Shown piece after piece: positions 18,986 to 29,564 of a stretch of DNA of 43,234 bases. A model generated the notes under the pieces. The model was not told the DNA's origin. It saw nothing but the letters and a program-made list of their open reading frames with translations, and made no database searches. A program made the position numbers and the translations under genes. Origin of the DNA: Marisediminicola senii (lineage in GTDB: Bacteria; Actinomycetota; Actinomycetes; Actinomycetales; Microbacteriaceae). The stretch's first letter is position 1. The number at the start of each line of letters is the position of its first letter. The stretch is taken from NCBI RefSeq assembly GCF_011057645.1, contig NZ_JAALGE010000022.1, positions 1 to 43,234 of the forward strand, given 5' to 3'.

Positions 18986-20716
18986 GTGACACCCGGCGAC
19001 CTGCCCCCCGGCGACCCGCGCGGCCCCGACCTGCCGACGCGCGACCTGTCGGCGCGCGCCCTCCCTGTACGCGACCTGCCGGCACGTGACCTGCGCTGGG
19101 GTGACCTGGACTGGGCCGACCTGCACTGGCGCACGCTGCTCGCCCGGCTCCGCCGCTTCTGGCGGGTGTCGCTGCAGTTTCGGACCGTGGCGATCACCGT
19201 GGTGCTGTCGAGCCTCGCCGTCAGCGTGATCGGTGCCTACATTTCGATCAGCATCGGCGACAACCTGTTCAGTTCGCGGCAGGAGCAGGTGACCACCGAG
19301 GCCGTGCGAGCCAACCTCATCGCGCAGCAGCTGTTCACCGGGAGCCTGGAGACCGAGGAGACCAACCCGGTCGAGCTCTCGGCGCTCGGGGTGAGCGTGC
19401 GCGAGGCGGTCAGCAGCTCGACGACCAGCCCGGGCGGAACGGGCATCGCGATCTTCCGCACCCCCGGCCAGCCGTCGACCCCGCAGTTCCTGCAGCCGAC
19501 CAGCAGCCGCGACTTTCCCGCCGACGTGATCACCGAGGATCTCAGCGCCGCGGTCGCCGCCACGGCCGGCCAGGTGCTCCTGCAGTCGGTGCAGCTGCCG
19601 AACGGCGCACCCGGACTCGTCGCCGGGTCGCAGCTGTCGGTGCCGAGCGCCGGATCCTACGAGCTGTACCTGGTGTACGACCTCAGCGACGCGCAGACCA
19701 CCCTGGGGTTCGTGCAGCAGACCCTGTTCGCCGGCGGGCTCGCGCTGGTCGCCCTCATCGGCGGGGTCACCTACATCGTGGTGCGCCTCGTCGTCGGCCC
19801 GGTGCGCCTCGCGGCCGCCACCTCGCAGCGCCTCGCCGCTGGCGACCTCGAGGTGCGCATCCCCGAGAAGGGCGAGGACGTCATCGCCACCCTGGCCCGC
19901 TCGTTCAACGGCATGGCAGACGGGCTGCAGCAGCAGATCACCAAGCTCGCCGAACTCTCCCGGCTGCAGCAGCGCTTCGTCTCCGACGTGTCCCACGAGC
20001 TCCGCACGCCGCTCACCACCATCCGGCTGGCCGGCGACGTGCTTTACGACCGGCGGGAGGACTTTCCCCCGGAAACGGCCCGCATCGCCGAGCTGCTGCA
20101 CACCCAGGTGCAGCGCTTCGAGGTGCTGCTCTCCGACCTGCTCGAGATCAGCCGCTACGACGCGGGTGCCGTGGAGCTCGACCTCGAGCCGACGAACCTC
20201 GTGCGCCTGGTCGAAGACGCCGTGGACGCGATGGGGTCACTCGCCACCGAGCGCGGCAGCGATCTGCACGTCGTCGCGCCCGGTGGGTACTTCGAGGCGG
20301 AGGTCGATGCGCGTCGCATCCGTCGCATCCTTCGCAACCTGCTCGGGAACTCGATCGAGCACGGTGAGGGCAGGCCGATCGTCGTGACCGTCGACAGCAA
20401 CGCGACGGCGGTCGCGATCGCCGTTCGCGATTACGGTGTCGGAATGACGGAGTCGGAGGTGGCCAAGGTGTTCGACCGCTTCTGGCGGGCCGACCCGTCG
20501 CGCCAGCGCACCATCGGCGGAACCGGCCTCGGGCTCGCCATCTCGCTCGAGGACGCCGTTCAGCACGACGGCCGCCTCGACGTCTGGTCGGAGCCCCACG
20601 TCGGCACCTGCTTTCGCCTCACCCTGCCCCGCGAGCGCGGCATCCCGATTACGACGTCGCCGCTCGACCTCCCGCCGGAAGACCGGGCAGAAGCCGTGAA
20701 GAGCATCGATGCATAG
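18986..20716 (+). CDS. mtrB: Sensor histidine kinase MtrB with pentapeptide-like N-terminal leader
   Basis: The protein has 576 residues with a GTG start. The order is: cytosolic leader 1-60, helix 67-90, an extracytoplasmic sensor region to about 245, helix 249-271, HAMP about 268-322, HisKA with phosphoacceptor H337 in VSDVSHELRTPL, and HATPase with NLLGNSIEHG, VRDYGVGM and GGTGLGLAI. It phosphorylates MtrA. Residues 16-50 repeat every five residues with the A/R-D-L-x-x pattern (TRDLS, ARALP, VRDLP, ARDLR, WGDLD, WADLH), like pentapeptide-repeat proteins; I do not know this from other MtrB proteins. If the true start is further in, the leader might not be translated, but no better start is seen before LLARLRRFWR. 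Confidence 0.94.
   Translation: MTPGDLPPGDPRGPDLPTRDLSARALPVRDLPARDLRWGDLDWADLHWRTLLARLRRFWRVSLQFRTVAITVVLSSLAVSVIGAYISISIGDNLFSSRQEQVTTEAVRANLIAQQLFTGSLETEETNPVELSALGVSVREAVSSSTTSPGGTGIAIFRTPGQPSTPQFLQPTSSRDFPADVITEDLSAAVAATAGQVLLQSVQLPNGAPGLVAGSQLSVPSAGSYELYLVYDLSDAQTTLGFVQQTLFAGGLALVALIGGVTYIVVRLVVGPVRLAAATSQRLAAGDLEVRIPEKGEDVIATLARSFNGMADGLQQQITKLAELSRLQQRFVSDVSHELRTPLTTIRLAGDVLYDRREDFPPETARIAELLHTQVQRFEVLLSDLLEISRYDAGAVELDLEPTNLVRLVEDAVDAMGSLATERGSDLHVVAPGGYFEAEVDARRIRRILRNLLGNSIEHGEGRPIVVTVDSNATAVAIAVRDYGVGMTESEVAKVFDRFWRADPSRQRTIGGTGLGLAISLEDAVQHDGRLDVWSEPHVGTCFRLTLPRERGIPITTSPLDLPPEDRAEAVKSIDA
19028..19132 (+). repeat. 15-bp tandem repeat (7 units) in the mtrB leader
   Basis: Seven consecutive 15-mers begin GACCTG (the third is GCCCTC), for example GACCTGCCGACGCGC and GACCTGTCGGCGCGC. 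Translated in the mtrB frame they give a pentapeptide pattern with Asp-Leu at fixed spacing. Confidence 0.85.
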
Positions 20717-22406
20717 GGCGGCCGCACCCACGCGCCCCGGCCTGGTGCTGGTCGCGATGCTGCTGGCGATGCTGACGGGATGCGTCGGCATACCCACCGG
20801 CGGGCCCGTGACCGAGGGGCAGGAGATCACCGAAGAAGACGCAGGCGACTTCGACTTCTTTCCCGTCGGGCCCGTCGACGGGGCGAGCCAGTCCGACATC
20901 CTGCGCGGCTTCGTGGCGGCGTTCACCGGCTCGGCCAACGACTACTCGGTCGCGCGGCAGTTCCTCAGTTCCGGTTTCGCCGACGAGTGGAACCCGCGCG
21001 CCAGCGTCACCGTGCGGGATGCCAACGAGCGGCTCTCACCGGTCGACGACGACACCATCGCCTACTCGGTCAACGCGTCGGCGACCGTGAACTCCTCCGG
21101 CGCCTACCGGCAGAACGCCGACCCGGTTCCGGTCACCCTCCCGTTCGACTTCGTGCTCGAGGACGACCAGTGGCGCATCAGCGCGGCCGAGAACGGCATC
21201 GTGCTGGCGGATGTCACGTTCCGCGCGATCTTCGACCAGCACTCGCTGTACTTCCTCGATCCGACCAACGAGTACCTGGTGCCGGACATCCGCTGGTTCG
21301 CGTCGGGAACGGCCACCCTCCGCATCGTCGCGGGGGTGCTCGACGGTCCACCGGACTGGCTGCAGGGTGCTGTCAGGACGGCGTTCCCCGACGGCACCCA
21401 GCTCGCCGACCCCCAGGTCGACATCGAATCCAGCGTGGCCATCGTCGACCTGTCGACCGAGGCCCTCGGTGCAGAGCCATCGGAGCGGCAGCTCATGCAG
21501 CTGCAGCTCAGCACGAGCCTCGCGACCGTGCCGAACGTGCGCGGCGTCAGCATCTCGGTGAGCGGCACGCCCCTCGAGATCCCCGAGCTCGCCGCATCCG
21601 CACCGGTGCTCAACCCGCAGGTCGACGACCGGCCCGTGGTACTGCGCGGCGACGACTTCGGCTACCTCTCCGGTGACAGCGTCACGTCGCTGCGCGGCCT
21701 CGGCTCCCGTGTTGTCGAGACATCGCCGCGTGCCGCCGCAACCGACGGCGACTCGGTGGCGGTGCTGGGGGCGGCCGGCGTCTCCCTGGTGCGACCGGAT
21801 GACGCGCCGACCGTGCTCCTCGACGACCGCGCGGGCCTCGTCGCGCCGACCATCGACCACAACGGCTTCGTGTGGTCGGGCGTCGCCGGGGCACCCCAGA
21901 CGCTCCGCATCTCGACGGCCGACGGCACCGTCGGCAGCGTCGACACCGGTCTCTCGTCCGACCTCTCCCTCGTCTCGGTCGATCTCTCCCGCGACGGCAC
22001 CCGGCTCGCCATGCTGCTGTCGAACGGATCGGTGTCGCGATTGGTGATCAAGGCCGTCAACCGCGACGCGAGTCGCAGCCAGCTCCCCGTCGCGCTGAGC
22101 GAGTCGGTGCTCGACATCTCGCTGCCCGCGGGGTCGGCCATCGATGCCACCTGGGTCGACGACCGGTCGGTGGCGGTGCTCACCGCGGCGCGCGACGACG
22201 AGGGTGAGCAGGGCAGCGTCTCGGTGTTCGAACTCGGGGGCGAGAGGTCGTCACTGGGCCAGCCCGGCATCGCCACCGCGCTCATCGGCGGCAACGGGCC
22301 GTCCGGCCTGCGCGCGCTCGGTGCGGATTCGACCATCCTGGCGCGTAGCGGCGTCGGCTGGACCGACACCGGCGACGAGGTCACGCTCATCGCGACGCAG
22401 TACTAG
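20709..22406 (+). CDS. lpqB: Lipoprotein LpqB, MtrAB accessory protein
   Basis: The product has 565 residues. The signal peptide is MHRAAAPTRPGLVLVAMLLAMLTGC, with lipobox LTGC and lipid-modified C25. Next come a GerMN-type domain (about 195-300, VPDIRWFASGTATLRIVAGVLDGPPDWLQGAV) and a C-terminal LpqB beta-propeller domain. In actinobacteria LpqB binds the MtrB sensor domain and modulates MtrA phosphorylation. The start lies 8 bp inside mtrB, so the three genes are one translationally coupled operon. The length and layout are normal. Confidence 0.95.
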   Translation: MHRAAAPTRPGLVLVAMLLAMLTGCVGIPTGGPVTEGQEITEEDAGDFDFFPVGPVDGASQSDILRGFVAAFTGSANDYSVARQFLSSGFADEWNPRASVTVRDANERLSPVDDDTIAYSVNASATVNSSGAYRQNADPVPVTLPFDFVLEDDQWRISAAENGIVLADVTFRAIFDQHSLYFLDPTNEYLVPDIRWFASGTATLRIVAGVLDGPPDWLQGAVRTAFPDGTQLADPQVDIESSVAIVDLSTEALGAEPSERQLMQLQLSTSLATVPNVRGVSISVSGTPLEIPELAASAPVLNPQVDDRPVVLRGDDFGYLSGDSVTSLRGLGSRVVETSPRAAATDGDSVAVLGAAGVSLVRPDDAPTVLLDDRAGLVAPTIDHNGFVWSGVAGAPQTLRISTADGTVGSVDTGLSSDLSLVSVDLSRDGTRLAMLLSNGSVSRLVIKAVNRDASRSQLPVALSESVLDISLPAGSAIDATWVDDRSVAVLTAARDDEGEQGSVSVFELGGERSSLGQPGIATALIGGNGPSGLRALGADSTILARSGVGWTDTGDEVTLIATQY

Positions 22407-22421
22407 CTCGGCGCCGCAGCA

Positions 22422-22466
22422 CCCGGCGCTGCAGGACCCGGAGCTGGAGTACCGGGAACTGCAGGA
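22422..22466 (+). repeat. 15-bp tandem repeat (3 units) in the lpqB-comF spacer
   Basis: CCCGGCGCTGCAGGA, CCCGGAGCTGGAGTA and CCGGGAACTGCAGGA follow each other in phase. The second unit matches a DUF5719 leader unit (CCCGGCACTGGAGCA) at 12 of 15 positions. Here the repeat is outside any gene I accept. Confidence 0.75.
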
Positions 22467-22511
22467 CCCGTCCTCCCCGGCGCCCCGCGGTGCCCTCCGT
22501 GCACCGGTCGG

Positions 22512-23261
22512 GTGACGCGGGCAGCGCACCCGGCAGCAGCGGCGCACGCTCGTGCCATGCGCAAACCGTTCGCCGCGGCATCCACTCGCGACGCCATCCG
22601 TGCCGCCGTCATCGAGGCGTGGTCCGTGCTGTCGCCCGTCGAGTGTGCTGGATGCGGCGTGCCAGACCATGCGGTCTGCCCGACGTGCCGCGGGGCCCTC
22701 GACCCGCAGCCCACGCACCTCGCCCTCCCGAGCCCGCACCACTCCACCGGCGCGATCCCGGTAGTCAGCGCGTTGCGCTACGACGGGGCGGTGCGCCGCG
22801 TGATCCTCGCCCTCAAGGAGCAGGGCAGAACAGACGTCGCCCGCGCGCTCGCCGCACCCCTCGCCGCAGCGGTCACCATCGCGGCGACCGAGGCCAGGGG
22901 CGAGGTGCGACTCGTCACGGTGCCGCGCAGCCGGTCGTCGTACCGTCGCCGGGGGTACGACCCGGTGTCACTCGTGCTACGCCGCACCGGACTCCCACGC
23001 CCGGTCGCCGCCCTGCGCTGGACCCGGCGAACCGGCGCGCAGAAGGCGCTCGACGTCACCGACCGGGGCGCCAACCTCGCCGGATCGCTGGCGGCCCGCT
23101 GGCCCCTCGACGCTGGGCGGTTCGTGCTCGTCGACGACGTGACCACCACGGGCTCCACCATTCGCGAGGCCGCCCGCGCGGTACGCGAGGCCGGCGGGGA
23201 GGTGGTTACCGCGGCCACGATCGCCTTCGTGCCGAAGCTGGTTCCCGAGCGGTCGACCTGA
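22512..23261 (+). CDS. comF: ComF family phosphoribosyltransferase-like protein
   Basis: The product has 249 residues with a GTG start; the ATG at 22557 is an alternative and neither has a clear ribosome binding site. A zinc-ribbon-like CAGC-x7-CPTC motif near the N-terminus is followed by YDGAVRRVILALKEQGR and the type-I phosphoribosyltransferase PRPP loop FVLVDDVTTTGSTI. ComF is a competence protein in Firmicutes and Gammaproteobacteria. In actinobacteria (Rv3242c) the role is not settled and the gene stays linked to mtrAB-lpqB and hpf, as here. Confidence 0.92.
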   Translation: MTRAAHPAAAAHARAMRKPFAAASTRDAIRAAVIEAWSVLSPVECAGCGVPDHAVCPTCRGALDPQPTHLALPSPHHSTGAIPVVSALRYDGAVRRVILALKEQGRTDVARALAAPLAAAVTIAATEARGEVRLVTVPRSRSSYRRRGYDPVSLVLRRTGLPRPVAALRWTRRTGAQKALDVTDRGANLAGSLAARWPLDAGRFVLVDDVTTTGSTIREAARAVREAGGEVVTAATIAFVPKLVPERST

Positions 23262-23458
23262 GCCGAACACACCGATTACCCGTGGCCCCGTCCTGTCAGC
23301 GGTCCCGACCCTCATCCATTCTGGGAAACGATGATGGCTTGCCCCAGAAGCGAGACACGGGGCGTCACCGGGGTCTACGGTGGGGCTGAAGAGGCGCGGA
23401 CCACCGCGTGTATTCACGGGGTGACCACTAGCCGCGCCATGTGGATTGGGAGGACGCC

Positions 23459-24148
23459 ATGGAAATTTCCGTAAACGGCCTGGGGCTCGGAATCACCGAT
23501 CGATTCCGGGACTACGCAACCGAGAAGGCGGAAAAGGTCGCGCATCTGGCGGACAGGGCACTCGCTTTCGAAGTGAAAGTCAGTCGCCACAATGAGAAGA
23601 ACGGTTCATCGGGGGATGATCGGGTCGAGCTGACCCTGATCGGGCCCGGCCCCCTCGTGCGGGCGGAATCGAACGGGTCGGACAAGTACGTCGCCTACGA
23701 CCTCGCGCTCGACAAGCTGATCATGCGGTTGCGGCGGGCGAAGGACCGCCAGAAGGTGCACCGCGGAAAGCACCGCCCGACCTCGCTGCGGGAGGCCGCG
23801 TCGACGGGCTTCAGCGTGGTCGACATCACGCCGGCGGCACCCGACGTTCTCGAGCGGGCGCTCACCGGGTCGTTCGACGTCGTCACCCCCGCAGAGGAAG
23901 TCGAGGCGGAGTGGAGCCCCGTCGTCATCCGCAAGAAGGTGTTCGCGGCGGTGCCCATGACCGTCGACGACGCGCTCTACTACATGGAGCTCGTCGGTCA
24001 TGATTTCTACCTCTTCATCGACGCGGAGACCGACCGGCCGAGCGTCGTCTACCGCCGCAAGGGCTGGGACTACGGGGTGATCGGCCTCGACGACCAGGTC
24101 GACGAACTGCCGGAGGCGCAGGCCGCGGCCAGGGGGCTGCGCGGCTAG
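23459..24148 (+). CDS. hpf: Long-form ribosome hibernation promoting factor
   Basis: The product has 229 residues from the ATG at 23459, chosen because GGGAGGA lies 5 bases upstream and homologues start MEISVNG; an earlier GTG at 23441 is in frame. The N-terminal ribosome-binding domain (about 1-100) has the KAEKVAHLADRALAFEVKVSRH and DLALDKLIMRLRRAKDRQK segments. The C-terminal dimerisation domain (about 165-229) has KVFAAVPMTVDDALYYMELVGHDFYLFIDAETDRPSVVYRRKGWDYGVI. Long HPF dimerises 70S ribosomes into inactive 100S particles in stationary phase or stress. The 197-bp upstream spacer probably holds a regulated promoter that I could not define. Confidence 0.95.
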   Translation: MEISVNGLGLGITDRFRDYATEKAEKVAHLADRALAFEVKVSRHNEKNGSSGDDRVELTLIGPGPLVRAESNGSDKYVAYDLALDKLIMRLRRAKDRQKVHRGKHRPTSLREAASTGFSVVDITPAAPDVLERALTGSFDVVTPAEEVEAEWSPVVIRKKVFAAVPMTVDDALYYMELVGHDFYLFIDAETDRPSVVYRRKGWDYGVIGLDDQVDELPEAQAAARGLRG

Positions 24149-24170
24149 GCGCCACGCGCGACAACCGATC

Positions 24171-24208
24171 CCGAAGGGCACCAGTCAGCGACGATTGGTG
24201 CCCTTCGG
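24171..24208 (+). terminator. Hairpin terminator after hpf
   Basis: CCGAAGGGCACCA and TGGTGCCCTTCGG form a perfect 13-bp stem with a 12-base loop, 22 bases behind the hpf stop and about 110 bp before secA. Confidence 0.85.
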
Positions 24209-24317
24209 TCATCGTTCGGCAGCACTTCGCTAGGATTGCCACGCATCACGAATCGGTTACGACCGATTGATATCGTCGCGGCGAGTAGTCCGGGCGCAAC
24301 AGCAATGGGAGTTTTCG

Positions 24318-27143
<2,826 letters not shown>

Positions 27144-27183
27144 CCGCGGGCAGCAGCCGGTAGCAGGCACAGCATCCGCACGA

Positions 27184-27227
27184 CGAAACGAGCGCATGTC
27201 CACTGCGGTGGACATGCGCTCGTTTCG
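27184..27227. terminator. Perfect 20-bp stem hairpin between convergent secA and Rv3235-like gene
   Basis: CGAAACGAGCGCATGTCCAC and its exact complement enclose a TGCG loop. It lies 40 bases after the secA stop and 52 bases from the end of the opposite gene, so it can serve both strands. The length and perfection of the stem exceed the other terminators in the window. Confidence 0.85.
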
Positions 27228-27279
27228 CATTGATCGCGTAGGGCCAGGCCTCGTGACGCTCCGGCCCGGTGACGTCTCG

Positions 27280-27717
27280 CTACAGTACGTTGATGGCGGT
27301 GGCCCGCCACCGGTTGTCGAGCCCCTCGAGGCGGATGGCCACCGCACGGGCACGCACCCGGCCGCGCACGATGACAACCGCTTCGACAACGCCAGCGCGC
27401 GGTTCGCACAGCGACGTCGATCCGATCGTGAACGTGGGCCTGGTCGGCACCTGCCCCTTGGCCTGGCGGGCCTTCGATGACAGCACCACCCGCTTGAGGA
27501 GGTGCCGATAGACGTCGTCAGTGACCCAGCGGGAGATCTGTTCGAGGTCGCGCGCCCCGGCCAGGATCTCGATCACGCACCGCGTGAGGTTCTCCAGCAA
27601 CGGCTCAGGGCTCGGCAGCGTCGACCGGTCGGCGGGCTGGAACGAGAAGAACTCGTCGGCGTGGAACCGCACGTGCGACGGTCGGGCGGGCGCCGGGGCG
27701 GGGAGTGCATCACTCAT
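27280..27717 (-). CDS. Rv3235 family protein (DUF6459)
   Basis: The product has 145 residues. After a Pro/Ala-rich leader the conserved part runs from LLENLTRCVIEILAGARDLEQISRWVTDDVYRHLLKRVVLSSKARQ through PTFTIGSTSLCEPRAGVVEAVVIVRGRVRARAVAIRLEGLDNRWRATAI. This matches the Rv3235 family: a helical half, then beta strands resembling a small SnoaL-like fold, as I recall it. The function is unknown. Its neighbourhood next to secA is conserved across actinobacteria. Confidence 0.8.
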   Translation of the reverse strand: MSDALPAPAPARPSHVRFHADEFFSFQPADRSTLPSPEPLLENLTRCVIEILAGARDLEQISRWVTDDVYRHLLKRVVLSSKARQAKGQVPTRPTFTIGSTSLCEPRAGVVEAVVIVRGRVRARAVAIRLEGLDNRWRATAINVL

Positions 27718-27837
27718 GATCGACCATCACCTCTCACGGGATTGGCGCCGCCGGTAACCCCCGAACAGGGGTCATACCGCGCCGGAGATGTCACTGTGTC
27801 ACCTCGGGGGAGGAGAGTCCACGCCCCACAAGGGGGC

Positions 27838-27846
27838 TGTGGATAA
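27838..27846 (-). promoter_or_regulatory. DnaA-box-like site
   Basis: TTATCCACA on the minus strand equals the classic DnaA box. It lies 38 bp upstream of the unknown gene at 27885, in a spacer with GTGAC repeated 11 bp apart (27850 and 27861). Binding is not shown; the site may be chance or part of a promoter. Confidence 0.4.
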
Positions 27847-27866
27847 CGCGTGACCCCCGCGTGACC

Positions 27867-27875
27867 TGTGGTTAA
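27867..27875 (-). promoter_or_regulatory. Near-match DnaA-box-like site
   Basis: TTAACCACA on the minus strand differs from the DnaA box at one base. It starts 29 bp after the perfect site and lies 9 bp before the ATG at 27885. Confidence 0.3.
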
Positions 27876-27884
27876 CGTCATCCA

Positions 27885-28490
27885 ATGCGCTGGGACAACC
27901 TCTTCGACGACCTCGAGGGCCAACTCGACCAGGAGCTCGGGGCCGAGGAGATCGACCTGCGCGCCGAAGAGGAACGCCTCCGCCTCGGCCGGCTCGGGCT
28001 GCGGGATCGCATCCGCGGCATCCAGGAGGCCGCAGGCAAGCACTCGCCGACCTCGCTCGCCGTGCAGCTCACCGACGGGTCGCGCATCGCCGTTCGCCCG
28101 ACGACCATCGGCCGGGACTGGTTCTCCGCCACGGTGGTCGCCGAGTCGCGGCATCCCTCCCGGTGTGTCATCCCGATCGCCGCGGTGTCGAGCCTGCACC
28201 TCACCCGAGAGCAGGTGCTGCCGAGCCTCTCCGTGACCGCGGGTGCGCCAGACGCCGAACCGACCCTGTCGGAGCGCCTCACGTTATCGTTCGTGCTCCG
28301 CGACCTGTGTCGTCGCCGCCGGAGCCTGGAGTTCCATCTCCTGGACGGCACGGTGTTCGGCACCGTCGATCGTGTCGGACGCGACCACCTCGACGTCGCG
28401 GTGCACGAGGTCGGCAGCGCGCGACGGGAATCCGCGGTCAGCGGGTACCGCGTGGTGCCGATGGCTCAGCTGCTGGTCGTGAAGTTCTGA
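27885..28490 (+). CDS. Hypothetical protein, 201 residues
   Basis: I do not recognise a named family. The N-terminus (DNLFDDLEGQLDQELGAEEIDLRAEEERLRLGRLGLRDRI) is acidic, charged and helical. The rest is beta-rich with two similar halves: TSLAVQLTDGSRIAVRPTTIGRDWFSATV and LEFHLLDGTVFGTVDRVGRDHLDVAVHE. This suggests a duplicated small barrel (SH3- or Sm-like fold), which is inference. Codon use is like the neighbours. There is no signal peptide or membrane helix. Its 3' end overlaps the opposite HTH gene by 25 bp. DnaA-box-like sites flank it. Confidence 0.75.
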   Translation: MRWDNLFDDLEGQLDQELGAEEIDLRAEEERLRLGRLGLRDRIRGIQEAAGKHSPTSLAVQLTDGSRIAVRPTTIGRDWFSATVVAESRHPSRCVIPIAAVSSLHLTREQVLPSLSVTAGAPDAEPTLSERLTLSFVLRDLCRRRRSLEFHLLDGTVFGTVDRVGRDHLDVAVHEVGSARRESAVSGYRVVPMAQLLVVKF

Positions 28491-28798
28491 CCCGGGCTGG
28501 AGCCGTCGGTGCCCGGCCAGCGGCGGTCGCCGCGGTCGAACGAATACTCGGGCAGCGCCTCGTACTCCGCCTGGTTCCACAACCCGATGCGCCTGGCCTC
28601 TTCGTACTTGGCGGCGATGTAGGCCTCGAGGAGGCTCTTCTCGATGCGCCAGTGCCCCGCCCCGCCGATCTTGATCGCGGGCAGTTCTCCCGACCTGACC
28701 AGGGCGTACGCCTGGCGGGCAGAGATGTTGAGGATTTCGGCGGTGTCGGCGAGGGTGAGAAACCTGGCCACCCCGCCGTCACCGTCGAGTTCGTCCAT
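28466..28798 (-). CDS. Helix-turn-helix (excisionase/MerR-type) DNA-binding protein
   Basis: The product has 110 residues with one HTH_17-type domain: FLTLADTAEILNISARQAYALVRSGELPAIKIGGAGHWRIEKSLLEAYIAAKYEEA at about 13-68, followed by a Trp/Tyr-containing tail. Such domains occur in phage excisionases and in BldC-like developmental regulators. Here it sits in core DNA next to the SAF/ATPase pair and is divergent from it, so a regulator of that pair is the simplest guess. It overlaps the unknown gene at its 3' end. Confidence 0.82.
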   Translation of the reverse strand: MDELDGDGGVARFLTLADTAEILNISARQAYALVRSGELPAIKIGGAGHWRIEKSLLEAYIAAKYEEARRIGLWNQAEYEALPEYSFDRGDRRWPGTDGSSPGQNFTTSS

Positions 28799-28837
28799 GC
28801 GTCGAGTATGGCCGCGTGTCCCCCGTCGTGACGGTGG

Positions 28838-28846
28838 TGTGGATAA
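28838..28846 (-). promoter_or_regulatory. DnaA-box-like site in the HTH/SAF divergent spacer
   Basis: TTATCCACA on the minus strand, in the 115-bp spacer between the HTH gene and the SAF-domain gene. It lies exactly 1000 bp from the other perfect copy, which is probably accidental. GATAAC within it could also serve as a -10 element. Confidence 0.35.
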
Positions 28847-28913
28847 CTAGCGCGGGCCGCGGCGGTCGGGATGACGATGGAGAACACATCCTTCTCGAAC
28901 CGGGAGTCGACGA

Positions 28914-29561
28914 ATGAAGCGCACGGCAGCCGCACCGCGCAGTGAGCGCGGACAACGATCGTTCTGGCTCGACCCGCGGTTCGCGGTCGGGGTGGTGCTG
29001 GTCATCGGGTCGGTCGCCGGCGTCATCGGGGTGGTCTCGGCCGCCGACCGGCGCGTCGAGGTGTGGGCGGCCAGGTCGGCGCTGACACCCGGCGACGCGG
29101 TAGACCCCGACGACCTCGTACTCCGCAGTGTGCGGCTCGGCGAGGCCGATGGCCTGTACCTGCCGGGGGAGGCCGTGGCGAACGACGACCTGGTCATCAC
29201 CAGGTCGGTACCGGCGGGCGAACTGGTTCCCGTGTCGGCGGTGGGGGATGCCGCGGGCACACGTGAAGCGTCGGTCGTCGTCACCGTTCCCGGCCGGTTG
29301 CCGCAGTCGGTCGTCGCCGGGGCGGGCGTCGATATCTGGTCGGCCAAGGAGATCGAGGCCGGGGTGTACGGCGCGCCGTCCGTCGCGGTCGGCGGCGCCA
29401 CCGTGGTCAGGGTGATCGAGAGCGAGAGCCTCATCGTCGACGGGTCGTCGGTATCCGTCGAGGTGCTCGTGCCGCGCGACTCGATCGCGCAGCTGCTCGA
29501 GTCGCTGGCCAACAATGATTCGATGTCGCTGGTGCCCATCGGCATCCCGATGGAGGGCTGA
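28914..29561 (+). CDS. SAF domain protein (CpaB/FlgA-like), membrane anchored
   Basis: The product has 215 residues. A short basic leader and a membrane helix at about 23-42 (VGVVLVIGSVAGVIGVVSAA) precede the SAF domain: EVWAARSALTPGDAVDPDDLVLRSV, with EAVANDDLVITRSVPAGELVPVSAV. The rest is an exported beta domain (SVVVTVPGRLPQSVVAGAGVDIW, VEVLVPRDSIAQLLESLAN). The family relates to CpaB, an inner-membrane component of Flp/Tad pilus systems. The ATPase gene follows after 3 bases. No prepilin, secretin or TadA-type gene is in the window. Confidence 0.85.
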   Translation: MKRTAAAPRSERGQRSFWLDPRFAVGVVLVIGSVAGVIGVVSAADRRVEVWAARSALTPGDAVDPDDLVLRSVRLGEADGLYLPGEAVANDDLVITRSVPAGELVPVSAVGDAAGTREASVVVTVPGRLPQSVVAGAGVDIWSAKEIEAGVYGAPSVAVGGATVVRVIESESLIVDGSSVSVEVLVPRDSIAQLLESLANNDSMSLVPIGIPMEG

Positions 29562-29564
29562 CCG

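Noticed and set aside
18124-19197. Upstream extension of the GDPD-type membrane protein across mtrA
   Set aside because: It is antisense to mtrA and has no similarity; the ATG at 18123 begins a normal Gln/Pro-rich leader.
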